Counted from the first letter of the stretch, positions 28,108 to 36,366 are shown. The stretch: DNA of 64,000 nucleotides from Caulobacter sp. RHG1 (GCF_013181195.1 NZ_SMZP01000011.1:1-64000); one strand, 5' to 3'. The notes: generated by a model not told the origin, from the letters alone. Made by a program: numbers and translations.

Positions 28108-28227
28108 TCAGGCCGGCAGATCGTACTGACTGATCACCAGCGTCTCTTCGTTCGGGCCGTCGAACCCGAGGGTCCGGCGCTTGGCGTCGGCCAGTCGGAT
28201 CAGCTTGGTCTTGCGGGTCTTGCCCAT
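28108..28227 (-). CDS. Lasso peptide precursor (A gene)
   Basis: A 39-aa precursor too short for routine calling. The leader is residues 1-20 (MGKTRKTKLIRLADAKRRTL) with the conserved Thr at position -2. The predicted core is GFDGPNEETLVISQYDLPA (19 residues): Gly1 would be linked to the side chain of Glu8, giving an 8-residue ring, with an 11-residue tail; Glu7 is the less likely acceptor. Gln14-Tyr15 are candidate plug residues. GGGAGA lies about 8 bases before the ATG. The gene is directly upstream of B and C and downstream of a GntR gene. The ring size and plug are inference; the leader/core split follows family rules. Confidence 0.9.
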   Translation of the reverse strand: MGKTRKTKLIRLADAKRRTLGFDGPNEETLVISQYDLPA

Positions 28228-28394
28228 GACGGGATCTCCCTTGAGAAGCGTCGCGTGATTGCGACAACCTCAGGAAGCGCCCGCAGAAACAGGCATTCAA
28301 ACTATATCTAGAATATTTGAGCGCCCATATCCGCGCTCATCAATTACGACACCAGGGATATAGGCTACCTATTGAAGGTCTATATTCAAGATAT
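28228..28394 (-). promoter_or_regulatory. AT-rich lasso-operon promoter region with a paired operator-like motif
   Basis: The 167 bp between the GntR stop and the precursor ATG are strikingly AT-rich in their distal part. ATATCTAGAATAT at 28304-28316 recurs on the other strand at 28382-28394 as ATATCTTGAATAT (one mismatch, 66 bp between the copies). The pair probably binds a regulator, with the adjacent GntR protein as the first candidate. I could not assign a convincing -35/-10 pair. Confidence 0.55.
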
Positions 28395-29042
28395 TTACCG
28401 CTCTCCTTGTCGACGGATCAGCGCAACGATGTGACCGGCCGCGGCACGCCGGCGCTGGTGATAGCCGCCAATCTCGCTGGTCAGTGAGCGCCATTCTCGG
28501 GCGTCGTAGAGCTCGATCAGGGCGCCGATTTCATCGACCATGCCGGTGAGCACCATCGGCTCGGTGCGGCGCGCGGGAGCGAGCCGGTCGGCGAGCGAGG
28601 CCTGACTTGCGACAAGCGTTCGACCACCGCCAGCTCGCACGATCACAGCAAACAGGCGCTCACCCGCGCGGACCGGGTCGGCCTTCCAGAGCACCGGGTC
28701 GGCCAAGAGAGCTTCACGCGGCTGCTCCACGCGGATGCCCGAGGCCTCGGCGCCTTCCAGGACCGTCAGCGCCGCGCCGACTTGAAGCTGATTAAGGTCG
28801 TAGAGCTCGACAAGGTCCAACGGATCGACACGCCAGCTGAAGTAGCCGCGCCCACGGCGGTCCTCGATGAGCCCCTCGCCTGCCAGCCGTGACAGCGCCT
28901 CTCGAACCGGCGTTGCACTCAAATCCAACTCGCGGGCCAGGTCGCTGATCGGAAGGGGCTCTCCCAAAACGAAATCGCCTCCGCGTAAGCGTTCGCGCAG
29001 CGCCTCCAGCGCTCGACTGAATGGATCAAGCTCTCGGACCAC
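28395..29042 (-). CDS. GntR-family transcriptional regulator (FadR/FCD-like)
   Basis: A 215-aa regulator. Residues ~8-75 are the GntR winged helix (ALEALRERLRGGDF..LPISDLARELDLSATPVREALSRLAGEGLIEDR). The rest is a helical FCD-like effector domain (LVELYDLNQLQVGAALTVLEG...). It lies upstream of and co-directional with the precursor, B and C genes. Regulation of the lasso operon or itself is inferred from position and from operator-like repeats on its 3' side. A 15-base AT palindrome lies upstream at 29128-29142. Confidence 0.85.
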   Translation of the reverse strand: MVRELDPFSRALEALRERLRGGDFVLGEPLPISDLARELDLSATPVREALSRLAGEGLIEDRRGRGYFSWRVDPLDLVELYDLNQLQVGAALTVLEGAEASGIRVEQPREALLADPVLWKADPVRAGERLFAVIVRAGGGRTLVASQASLADRLAPARRTEPMVLTGMVDEIGALIELYDAREWRSLTSEIGGYHQRRRAAAGHIVALIRRQGER

Positions 29043-29351
29043 CGTTCACCTCACCAAATACCCCCTCCTGAAATACGCACAATTGTCCAGCCACCCCTCA
29101 AGACTACGAACAACCGAAACATGAGAATATATTAAATATATAATTCACCACACATACTTGCTAAAATACCGCAAGAAACTTGCGGATCGCTAACAACAAT
29201 TCGCGATCGTTTGACCAGCTTCGTTTTCGAGCAGACCTTGAGCGCCTCCCGCCCGAACTCATTCGTTGGCGGATCATCCGCACATGACCGTTGATCCTGA
29301 CCACGAAGCGCGAGAGGGTCGCCCCCAGGTTGATTTTTCCGTATCGAGTTC
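29043..29351. promoter_or_regulatory. 309-bp intergenic region between GntR and XRE genes
   Basis: Divergent promoter region, AT-rich at 29120-29215. It contains the palindrome ATATATTAAATATAT at 29128-29142 and a hairpin CCGCAAG-AAA-CTTGCGG at 29169-29185. No coding frame is convincing. Confidence 0.5.
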
Positions 29352-29822
29352 ATGACCAGAGGGAGTAGCAATCCGCCGCCCTGGAGCGCCCTGCTCTCGA
29401 AGGCGGTGCGCCTCCTTCGACGCGCGCGCGGCGCGACGGTCGGCGACATGGCCGACGCCATGGAACTGCAGGTCCGCACCTATGAACACTTCGAAAGTGG
29501 ACAGGCTCGGCCGAACTTCGAGCGAATGCACCGCTTTGCGCATGCGACCGACGCCGACCCCAACGGCCTGATCACTTCGCTGCTCATCGGCTCGCCGGAG
29601 TTCGCCGTCCGCGTAGCCGACAACAAGCTGATGACCGCCTTCCTGATCGAGCTACAGACCTTCGACCAGGCCGCTGGCGACGATCTGCGCCGGCTCGACA
29701 CCTTGACCATCGTCTCGGAGTTCTCCGCGACCTTCGAACGCCTGCTCGAGGAAGTCCGGCGCCGCGCAGACCTGGCGGCGCGATTGCAGGGCGGCCTGGG
29801 TCCATCAGACGAAAACCAGTAG
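29352..29822 (+). CDS. XRE-family helix-turn-helix protein
   Basis: A 156-aa protein. Residues ~12-72 look like a Cro/C1-type HTH: LLSKAVRLLRRARGATVGDM, MELQVRTYEHFESGQARPNF (recognition helix and E-x-G turn). The C-terminal ~80 residues are helical and unassigned. It stands alone, divergent from the lasso GntR gene and followed by the second intergenic element copy. Its target is unknown; regulators of this type are common in ICE cargo. Confidence 0.75.
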   Translation: MTRGSSNPPPWSALLSKAVRLLRRARGATVGDMADAMELQVRTYEHFESGQARPNFERMHRFAHATDADPNGLITSLLIGSPEFAVRVADNKLMTAFLIELQTFDQAAGDDLRRLDTLTIVSEFSATFERLLEEVRRRADLAARLQGGLGPSDENQ

Positions 29823-29867
29823 GAGCTTGCCGCCCGCGGCGACGGCGCCTACCGTCGTAGGCGGCGG

Positions 29868-29990
29868 GGGCCGTTATATAGGCCGCGAGCCGATGCGATC
29901 AGGGCCGCGTAGCGCGGAAGTATCGCGGCGCGCGCGCTGAAGTCACGGGCCTCTGCACTTGCTCGAGGTTTCCAACCCCCGCCCCCTATA
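29868..29990 (+). repeat. Intergenic element, copy 2
   Basis: Diverged direct copy of the element at 18131-18270: a GGCCGCG block, GGGCCGCGTAGCGCGG, an ACGGGC block and then the core TTGCTCGAGGTTTCCAACCC (29960-29979) followed by CCCGCCCC. Unlike copy 1 it lacks the inverted core and the 9-bp hairpin. It lies 3' of the XRE gene, so the pair brackets about 11.5 kb containing the lasso cluster. Confidence 0.58.
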
Positions 29991-30050
29991 CCTCGCGACA
30001 CAGCATCGATGGGGCTTTTGAGCCGCCGTGATCTGGGCCAAGCTCTACCT

Positions 30051-30650
30051 ATGTGGAAGCCGTCTCGCCCCATTCTCGCCCTTGGCGCCGCCTGCGCGGT
30101 GGCCACGCTCGTCGTTGTCGGCGCGGTGACCAAGGATCGCTCGCTGTTTGGTCAGACCGTAGCGGCCTGGGCCCAGGCGATCTTCGCCGCGGCGGCCGTG
30201 TTCGCCGCGGCTTGGCTCCAGGAACGGTACTTGCGCCGCCAATCCCAAGAGCAACGTCACCAGAAGATCCACAACGCCGCATCGGCTGCGCGCTGGGTGC
30301 TGCAGACCTACGAACGCATTCATCAAGCCGTTGATGGTCGCAGCCTGCCCTTGCGGGACTTCGTCAATCTCGATGGCCAAGGGGCATTTGCAACGGCCGC
30401 CAAGGTGCTGGCCGAGCTGAGGTTGGGCGACCTCGATGACCATGAGCTGGCGACGGCGGTCCTGACCCTACAGGGCGTGATTGCCGACATCAGCGCCAAG
30501 CGTGATGAACAACTCGACATCGCAAAGCGCGCGCCCAACGCGGTCGTCACCGAGCGCTGGCTAAAGCAGGACTACGTCGCGGTGTTCAACGCCGCCTCCG
30601 CCGTCGAGCGGCTCGCGGCCCGCGCGACCGGGCGCAAAGCCGCCCTCTAG
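30051..30650 (+). CDS. Membrane-anchored protein of unknown function
   Basis: A 199-aa protein from the ATG at 30051 (an in-frame ATG at 30009 would add 14 residues). Two N-terminal hydrophobic helices (PILALGAACAVATLVVVGAV and WAQAIFAAAAVFAAAWL) are followed by a ~140-residue cytoplasmic helical region (KIHNAASAARWVLQTYERIHQ...). No family was recognised. It lies just upstream of, and co-directional with, the nuclease/HEPN pair (61-base gap), so it may be a membrane-anchored component of the same locus; this is inference only. Confidence 0.65.
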   Translation: MWKPSRPILALGAACAVATLVVVGAVTKDRSLFGQTVAAWAQAIFAAAAVFAAAWLQERYLRRQSQEQRHQKIHNAASAARWVLQTYERIHQAVDGRSLPLRDFVNLDGQGAFATAAKVLAELRLGDLDDHELATAVLTLQGVIADISAKRDEQLDIAKRAPNAVVTERWLKQDYVAVFNAASAVERLAARATGRKAAL

Positions 30651-30711
30651 CCCTTCCCAAACAGCAGCGACACGCGACGCCAGCCCCTCTTACGAGACCA
30701 GAGCAAGATCG

Positions 30712-31638
30712 ATGCGGATCACCAATCCACTCTCGCCAATTGAGATCTTCACCGAACTTCTGCGCCGCAATGCCGTGACAGATTCCGAAACAGTCCAGTT
30801 CAAGAACTTCAAACACGACAAGGACCTCTGCCCTTCGTTCACGGAGATTTTGGAGGGCGTGCTTGGCGTCTTTGGCAGCTACCACACCGACGTCCACGAC
30901 ATTCAAGGCTTCTCGGACGAGGGCATCGATGTGCTCCTGCGCTATCGAGCCGACGACGGTGAGCACAAGATCGGCCTCCAGATCAAAAGCTACGACGAGT
31001 TCGAGCTGTGGGCCAAGGAGAAGCTCGACGTCCTCAAGACGCTCAAGGCGCAGTATGCGACCGCCATGCACACGGTCCGTACTGAGGAATATTTCGTTGT
31101 GCTCTGCACCGACGCCGCCAAACATCGTGGCCGGATCCGCAGCATCACCTCGGCCCTGAAAACGTTCGCCAACTGCACGATCGTCAAACCCAAGGAAGCA
31201 CTGGGCCTGTTGCAGCTCGGCGGCCTGGACACCTTCATCCAGGCCACGCGCCTGATCTGTCAGGATGACCGTACGCTTCAAGCGGCGGAATCCTACGTCG
31301 CCGACATGCCGCCTGCCCAGGCCTACGCCGTCATCGCCCTGGTCTGTGGTGCATTTGAGAACGGGCCGGACCTGGATGAACGTGACATCGTCGAGTTCCT
31401 GCGCGAATGGGAGGAAACCTTCCATGCGCCCCGACTGGATGCCCATGAGGAAGTCGACATCATCGACGACCTCGTCACCGAACAGATGATCGGCTACGCG
31501 GACGGTGTCTATCGGATCGATGTCCGACGCCTGCCCGAACAAATCTGTGCGCTCTATTTCGACCAAAAGGTTCTTGGCACGCGCACCGATCGCAGCTTCC
31601 GGATCCGCCTGGCCAAGCTCCTCGATCTTGCGCCATGA
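30712..31638 (+). CDS. PD-(D/E)XK-like nuclease protein
   Basis: A 308-aa protein. The region EGIDVLLRYR...IGLQIKSYDEF has the Asp (D73) and QxK (Q90, K92) spacing of Mrr-like restriction endonuclease cores. A preceding helix and a following alpha/beta stretch (YFVVLCTDAAKHRGRI) complete the fold. The C-terminal ~110 residues are helical and unassigned. It overlaps the next gene by 4 bases (ATGA), so the two products very likely act together. The long minus-strand frame across it (30586-31707) is a shadow. Confidence 0.78.
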   Translation: MRITNPLSPIEIFTELLRRNAVTDSETVQFKNFKHDKDLCPSFTEILEGVLGVFGSYHTDVHDIQGFSDEGIDVLLRYRADDGEHKIGLQIKSYDEFELWAKEKLDVLKTLKAQYATAMHTVRTEEYFVVLCTDAAKHRGRIRSITSALKTFANCTIVKPKEALGLLQLGGLDTFIQATRLICQDDRTLQAAESYVADMPPAQAYAVIALVCGAFENGPDLDERDIVEFLREWEETFHAPRLDAHEEVDIIDDLVTEQMIGYADGVYRIDVRRLPEQICALYFDQKVLGTRTDRSFRIRLAKLLDLAP

Positions 31639-32294
31639 CCAACCTCCCGCTTGAGCCGTTCGATCCTCTCGCCGAAGCGGACGAGGCCATGAACGCACTC
31701 GCCACATGGCTCGCGGACGTTCCCGGCGGCGTTTGTATTTTCTGGCCCAGCCCCACGAGCCCGGCCGCCCTTACCAGCTTTCCGACCATCGACGCTTGGC
31801 GTCGGGCTCTGGAAGCGCTCGATCTGGATTCCGCCTGCGCCGCACCCGCCGTCGTGCGCGTCAAATATCGGCGAGCTCAGAAGCTCTACCTGCTGGCATG
31901 GGCCGATGCCGACGTGATGTTAGCTGCAGAAATAGTGGCGTTTACCGCTCTGGAGCTCGCGCTCAACGATCGCTTCGGCCTCCTGGTCAAAGCCCTGTCG
32001 CCGCCGAGGAAGAAGAAGGAACCGTCCGCTACAGGCATGATCGCCACGCCGCCGCTCTCAGACCTCCTCGACCACCTGGTCACCCACCAGGGCATTCGCG
32101 AGTTGGATTTCCCCACCGCGCTGATCGGTGGCGGTCGCGTCATCAACCGTTTGCGCAAGATCGGCCCCTTGGCTGATCGCCCGACCCTCGCAGAGATGCG
32201 CAACCGTCACGCCCACGGCTCGCCGATCGAAGGCGGACCACTCTCAGGCCTGCTCCATGTGATCCGCGACCTGATCCACTACTGTTACGCCTGA
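31635..32294 (+). CDS. Protein with a HEPN-like RX4H motif, partner of the nuclease gene
   Basis: A 219-aa protein translationally coupled (ATGA) to the PD-(D/E)XK-like gene. Near the C-terminus EMRNRHAHG gives R189-x4-H194, the RX4-6H motif of HEPN RNases, after a helix with ELALNDRFG typical of HEPN domains. Residues 90-180 are helical (AAEIVAFTALELALN). A HEPN assignment is plausible but based on one motif. If right, the pair combines a DNA nuclease with an RNase. Confidence 0.68.
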   Translation: MTNLPLEPFDPLAEADEAMNALATWLADVPGGVCIFWPSPTSPAALTSFPTIDAWRRALEALDLDSACAAPAVVRVKYRRAQKLYLLAWADADVMLAAEIVAFTALELALNDRFGLLVKALSPPRKKKEPSATGMIATPPLSDLLDHLVTHQGIRELDFPTALIGGGRVINRLRKIGPLADRPTLAEMRNRHAHGSPIEGGPLSGLLHVIRDLIHYCYA

Positions 32295-32457
32295 CACACG
32301 TTGCGCCGCCAAGCCGACCTTCACGAGGACTGTCGTTACGAGCAGTATGCGCCAGAAGCGGACCCTTGCTCGTCGGCGGAAAGCGGGCCTTTGAGTTTCC
32401 GGTGCCCAGCGGATTTTCACTGCGACCTCGAGTCTGGATCGGTGCCCCGCGCCATGT

Positions 32458-34254
32458 TCACGGCAATACACCCCCCGTGGCGAGATCCGCGCTCATCCGT
32501 GCGACGAACCCACGTACGGCGTCATTGTGGATCTCAGCGTCGAACGGCGTTCCCATCATCGCCAGCCGCCGAGCGACAAACCAGTCCTGAAACGACTGGT
32601 GAGCAAACCGAAACATGCGTTGGCGACTAACAGGGCCCCGGCCGGCCGGAAGCAGCAGCGAGTTCAACGCGATTTCCTCGATCCTCGCGACCTCCGCCGA
32701 GACCATGCGGAGGATTTCTCTCAAGCGATCCTCCGTTATGACCGCCGCCTCATCCCGCAGTCCAGCGGCGGCAATTTCGCTGGCGACGTCCTGCATCGCT
32801 AAGATCAGGCGCTCCCCCTCCTCCTCCCGCCCGAGCCGGTTCGCGAGTTCGCCCGCTCGGACAACGGCCGCCGCTCCGGCGCTGTGGCGATCCAAGTACA
32901 ATTTCCGCCGAAGGTACTTGCCGTAGAGCCGATGCAACTCCCGTTCGGGTTCTGCATCGCGCCATGCGTCGTGGGCCAGCATGCCCAGAAACAAGGGCCG
33001 TCTGGGGATATCACCATAGACCGAGACATAGCCGCCGCTTTGCACCAGCTGTCGGAAGCGTTCGAAAGCCGCAGGAGGCGGACTGGATTGGGCCGCTTCG
33101 TAGCGGCGCAGGAATTCATCGATCAGGGGGTCCGGCCAGTCGCCCAAGGCTACGAGCTCAAAGAACGGCCGCCCGAAAGACCGACCGTCCCCCGCCTCGA
33201 ATTCCTGCCGACGCAGTTGGAGCAGTTCGTCCCGGATCGAGGCGACCAGCGGAAGCCCCAGATCCACGACGCCACCCCAGAGCGCCGACATGCGCTGGGG
33301 ATCGGCCCAATGGGCGCATTCGTCCAAACCGTCGATCAACAGCAACCAGTCGCGTGATCGGGCGAGTTCCTTGCGCAAAGTCTCGCGAAGCGTGAAGAGG
33401 ACGTGCTGCGGGGCTTCCCACCCGGACGGCATGATCTGCTCGAGCAGGCTTTCGGTAAGCCCCGCGCCGTTGACAAAAGCATTGTCGGACAGCAGCGCCG
33501 CGGGCACGTAGATGACGTGACCGGCGGACGCGATCCAGTCTTCCGCAATCGCGTGCAGGGCGCTGGTCTTTCCGAAGCCAAAGCTCGCCGTGAAGAGGAA
33601 GCGGGGCGGAGAGCGGTCCTTTCCAACATGCTCGGCATGGATCGCGGCCAGATATTGACGTACGGCCTTGTTGGTCCAATCGGCGGGCCATTCTCGTGCA
33701 ACGCCGCGGTGCTCAAACGGGACGTCGGCGATATAGCGGACGACTTCCAGCCGCTCGACGAACTCTGCGAGCAGCCGCGCCCGGGATTCGGTCGCCCAAT
33801 CGGCCAAGCGATCCCGGGCAAGAATTCGAAGCTGGTCGACGAAGGCGTTTAGATCGAGAAGCTTCGCCTCGGTCGCCTTACCGCTCGCGACCAGGTCATC
33901 GAGATGGGGTTCGACCGTTGCGCGATCCGGCTGGCCCATGCGCTTGTTGACGATCAGCCAATAGCTCGCGACGGGTGGGCCAACGCGCTTGAACTTCTGG
34001 ATCTCTTCGACGCAGGCCTCGACCTGTTGCTCGCTGATCGCTAGCTCAAAGCCCTTGCACTGGATCGCCATCGTAATCGCGTCGGTCGACTCGTCGTATT
34101 GCGACACGTCAATACCCAGGCAGTCCAACGCGCCCAGGCGGCGCGACCGCGCCACTCGGGGGATCAGGCCCGTCAGTAGATCGACCACCAACCCTTCGAG
34201 CGCGTCGTGGGTGGTGGACCGAATGAGGTGCCGGAGATCTGCGAAGCCGGGCAT
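32458..34254 (-). CDS. Mrr-like nuclease fused to a NACHT/STAND NTPase
   Basis: A 598-aa protein. Residues ~15-110 form a restriction-endonuclease-like domain: LDCLGIDVSQ with D49, and MAIQCKGFE with Q65 and K67. Residues ~215-400 form a NACHT NTPase with Walker A ASFGFGKT (223-230) and Walker B WLLLIDGLDE (303-312). The C-terminal part is helical and ends FRFAHQSFQDWFVARRLA, the winged-helix end of NACHT modules. The layout matches nuclease-effector STAND defence proteins, without a long repeat sensor. The ATG at 34254 is chosen; 58 upstream residues lack similarity. The 299 bp upstream hold no convincing gene. Confidence 0.84.
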   Translation of the reverse strand: MPGFADLRHLIRSTTHDALEGLVVDLLTGLIPRVARSRRLGALDCLGIDVSQYDESTDAITMAIQCKGFELAISEQQVEACVEEIQKFKRVGPPVASYWLIVNKRMGQPDRATVEPHLDDLVASGKATEAKLLDLNAFVDQLRILARDRLADWATESRARLLAEFVERLEVVRYIADVPFEHRGVAREWPADWTNKAVRQYLAAIHAEHVGKDRSPPRFLFTASFGFGKTSALHAIAEDWIASAGHVIYVPAALLSDNAFVNGAGLTESLLEQIMPSGWEAPQHVLFTLRETLRKELARSRDWLLLIDGLDECAHWADPQRMSALWGGVVDLGLPLVASIRDELLQLRRQEFEAGDGRSFGRPFFELVALGDWPDPLIDEFLRRYEAAQSSPPPAAFERFRQLVQSGGYVSVYGDIPRRPLFLGMLAHDAWRDAEPERELHRLYGKYLRRKLYLDRHSAGAAAVVRAGELANRLGREEEGERLILAMQDVASEIAAAGLRDEAAVITEDRLREILRMVSAEVARIEEIALNSLLLPAGRGPVSRQRMFRFAHQSFQDWFVARRLAMMGTPFDAEIHNDAVRGFVARMSADLATGGVLP

Positions 34255-34553
34255 GCGGCAACTATGCGGCGAGCTTCCGAGCTTGGCCATTCCCCGCTCG
34301 CAGCTTTCCATCTTCGTTGAAGCGCCCAACTCCGCCCCGTCGCTCCGCGTCGTCCCAGTGCCGCAGACAGTCTTTTGTGCGGTACAGCTCCGCGCCACTA
34401 CCGGACATTGGCGCACCTTCGGGAACACGACTTTGGGCTGATGCGAGTTTTACCACGCAGACCGCGCCAAAGCTGAGGCGCACACAGAGTTCCATCCACC
34501 GCTGCGAGGACCATCGGTCTGCCACGACCGAGGGGTCCTCATGGTGGCGCCAC

Positions 34554-35399
34554 CTAGGTCAGGACCGCTAGTAGGTCATCGAACGTCATGAATCGGACAC
34601 CGTAAGTCTCCGTCAGCCAGGCGCGGTTGATAGGATCGAGGACGGAGTTCCGGGCGTTGCTGTTGCCCACATCAGCCGAACAAAACACGTCGATTCCGTA
34701 GGCGATGTGAGAGCCCAGAGCATCTCCATCAGCCCACTCGCTGAAGGCACGCTTCACCCCATTCTCTTCGTGGATGTCCTTCGCTTCCTTCAGCGCTCGG
34801 AACCACAGGTCGTGGGGACTGTTGATCGCAAGCCGCTCGCCCAGCGCCTTCACCTGCGCAAAACCGACACCCCGCGCTTCAATGGCGCGACAAGCAGCAT
34901 GGGCGGCATCGATCCAACGACCGAGATCGTCATCAGGAATGGCGAGATAGTACTCTCCCGTTTCGTCGGTAATGTCGAATGCGCCAATGCGCGGCACGGC
35001 CCTCAGTGCTCGAACCCCGAGAGCCTTAGCTGCCGCCACGCGTTTTGCGACCTCGGGGTGCAGGGATTTTCGGTCGTCCTGCGTGACTGTCAACGTCACG
35101 TTGTAGGTCTCCAGGTTGCCGTCGCCGATCTCCGCTCGGAGCTTAGCTGGGAGATCGTTGCTCGGGGTAATCACAGGGGGGCTCTCTGTGATCACCGTCT
35201 TCGTTCCGCCATAGACCCCAGCCCGGTCAGGGTTCTGGATACCTTCGATGGTCAGCATTGTGACTGGATAGAAGCCGTGAATCTCACCGGCTTCCAGTGC
35301 TTGACGCACCCGAACCAGGCCGGGCTGCCGAGGATCCTTAGGAAATCGCTCAGGACGGCAGGCCAGATCGAGGACGTTGGTATCGAAGGTGACGCGCAT
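34554..35399 (-). CDS. PIN-like domain protein
   Basis: A 281-aa protein. The N-terminus FDTNVLDLA (D6) matches the first PIN-domain acidic strand. The C-terminal DALGSHIAYGIDVFCSADVG matches the last PIN helix and acidic residues (D..D), and FMTFDDLLA ends the fold. The protein is longer than VapC toxins (~130 aa), with an inserted alpha/beta stretch between residues 45 and 200. No antitoxin-like gene lies next to it. Nuclease activity is inferred from the motifs. Confidence 0.65.
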   Translation of the reverse strand: MRVTFDTNVLDLACRPERFPKDPRQPGLVRVRQALEAGEIHGFYPVTMLTIEGIQNPDRAGVYGGTKTVITESPPVITPSNDLPAKLRAEIGDGNLETYNVTLTVTQDDRKSLHPEVAKRVAAAKALGVRALRAVPRIGAFDITDETGEYYLAIPDDDLGRWIDAAHAACRAIEARGVGFAQVKALGERLAINSPHDLWFRALKEAKDIHEENGVKRAFSEWADGDALGSHIAYGIDVFCSADVGNSNARNSVLDPINRAWLTETYGVRFMTFDDLLAVLT

Positions 35400-36008
35400 T
35401 GGTAGGGATCCAGCGGCGCAAGGCGCTGCGCGTGTGTCATATGGCTGAAGTGGCTACGGCCCGCCAGCTCAACCTGTGCGATTATTCCCGCGATCTCCAC
35501 TTTGCGCCAGGAGCAGACATTGGGTCCTCTCCAGGAACTTGACGTTTGGGCGCCCCCTGCTGCTGGCCGTGACCCTAGGGCGCTGGGCCTCGCAACAACC
35601 TCGCCGTCAGAGACCCCTACGGGCCCTGCCGGGCGCTTTTCGTGGGAGGAATATGCTTGAGCATTCGCCTGACGACACCGTGAGGCGTCTCCAATGAGGT
35701 GTCGAAGCGATGCTTCAACTCGCACACTAAGCGATCGAGAGCTGAACATCAGCAACCGATCGGGAATAGAAATCCGCCAGCCGCTGGGAACCGGGCCCAT
35801 GGCTTACTTCTCGAAGTTTCTGGTTGGCCAGCGCGGTGGCGATGCACAACCAGCATTGCTGTCACTCGGTGCCCAGCGGCGTGGCGTCCTATGGCCATGG
35901 CTCCGATCTACCCTCCACACCTACGCCAAGACCCACTCCGCCGAAGACCGCGCTTTCGCTCGCCGCCGACAATCGCCAACGATCGCGCGTCGACCAGAGG
36001 AGCAGACC
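35400..36008. other. 609-bp intergenic region between PIN-like and AlpA genes
   Basis: I see no supported gene here. An open frame continues upstream of the AlpA ATG to 35694 but has no ribosome-binding site or similarity. AGAGGAG at 35996-36002 is the ribosome-binding site for the AlpA gene. Confidence 0.5.
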
Positions 36009-36326
36009 ATGTCGGATCCAACCCCCGCCGCCCAGGCGAATACTCACCCCACCGCCCCGGTCCGCCCAATTCGGCGCACCGAACTGCGCAAGCTCGTGCC
36101 ACTCGCCGACAGCACCATCTACGATCTTGAGCAGCGCGGCGACTTTCCCCGTCGCTTCGCCCTAACCCGCCGCTGCGTCGTCTGGGACCGGGCCGAGGTC
36201 GAAGCCTGGCTGGCCAAACGCAAGGCCGATCCGATCGTCAACGATGAGCGGGCTCCTGGCCCCGACGTTCGGTTGCGCCGATCTCGCCCCGTCGCACGAT
36301 CAATAGCTGCCGCCAGACGCCGCTAA
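36009..36326 (+). CDS. AlpA-family phage-type regulatory protein
   Basis: A 105-aa protein. Residues ~20-72 fit the AlpA excisionase-like winged helix: RRTELRKLVPLADSTIYDL, RGDFPRRFALTRRCVVWD, AEVEAWLAKRK. AlpA proteins regulate integrase/excision or satellite genes of integrating elements. The 33 remaining C-terminal residues are Arg-rich. The nuclease gene starts 40 bases downstream on the same strand. The start at 36009 fits the family; upstream sequence in frame is not similar. Confidence 0.85.
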   Translation: MSDPTPAAQANTHPTAPVRPIRRTELRKLVPLADSTIYDLEQRGDFPRRFALTRRCVVWDRAEVEAWLAKRKADPIVNDERAPGPDVRLRRSRPVARSIAAARRR

Positions 36327-36366
36327 CAACCTAGGCGGTAAGAGCATAAGGTCGTAAGCTTGGCCC

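Noticed and set aside
28227-28300. Longer precursor start upstream of 28227
   Set aside because: The extended frame lacks lasso leader features; the ATG at 28227 has a good GGGAGA site and gives a normal 20-residue leader.
30586-31707. 373-codon minus-strand frame
   Set aside because: Lies over the PD-(D/E)XK-like gene, which has the motifs and is coupled to its neighbour.
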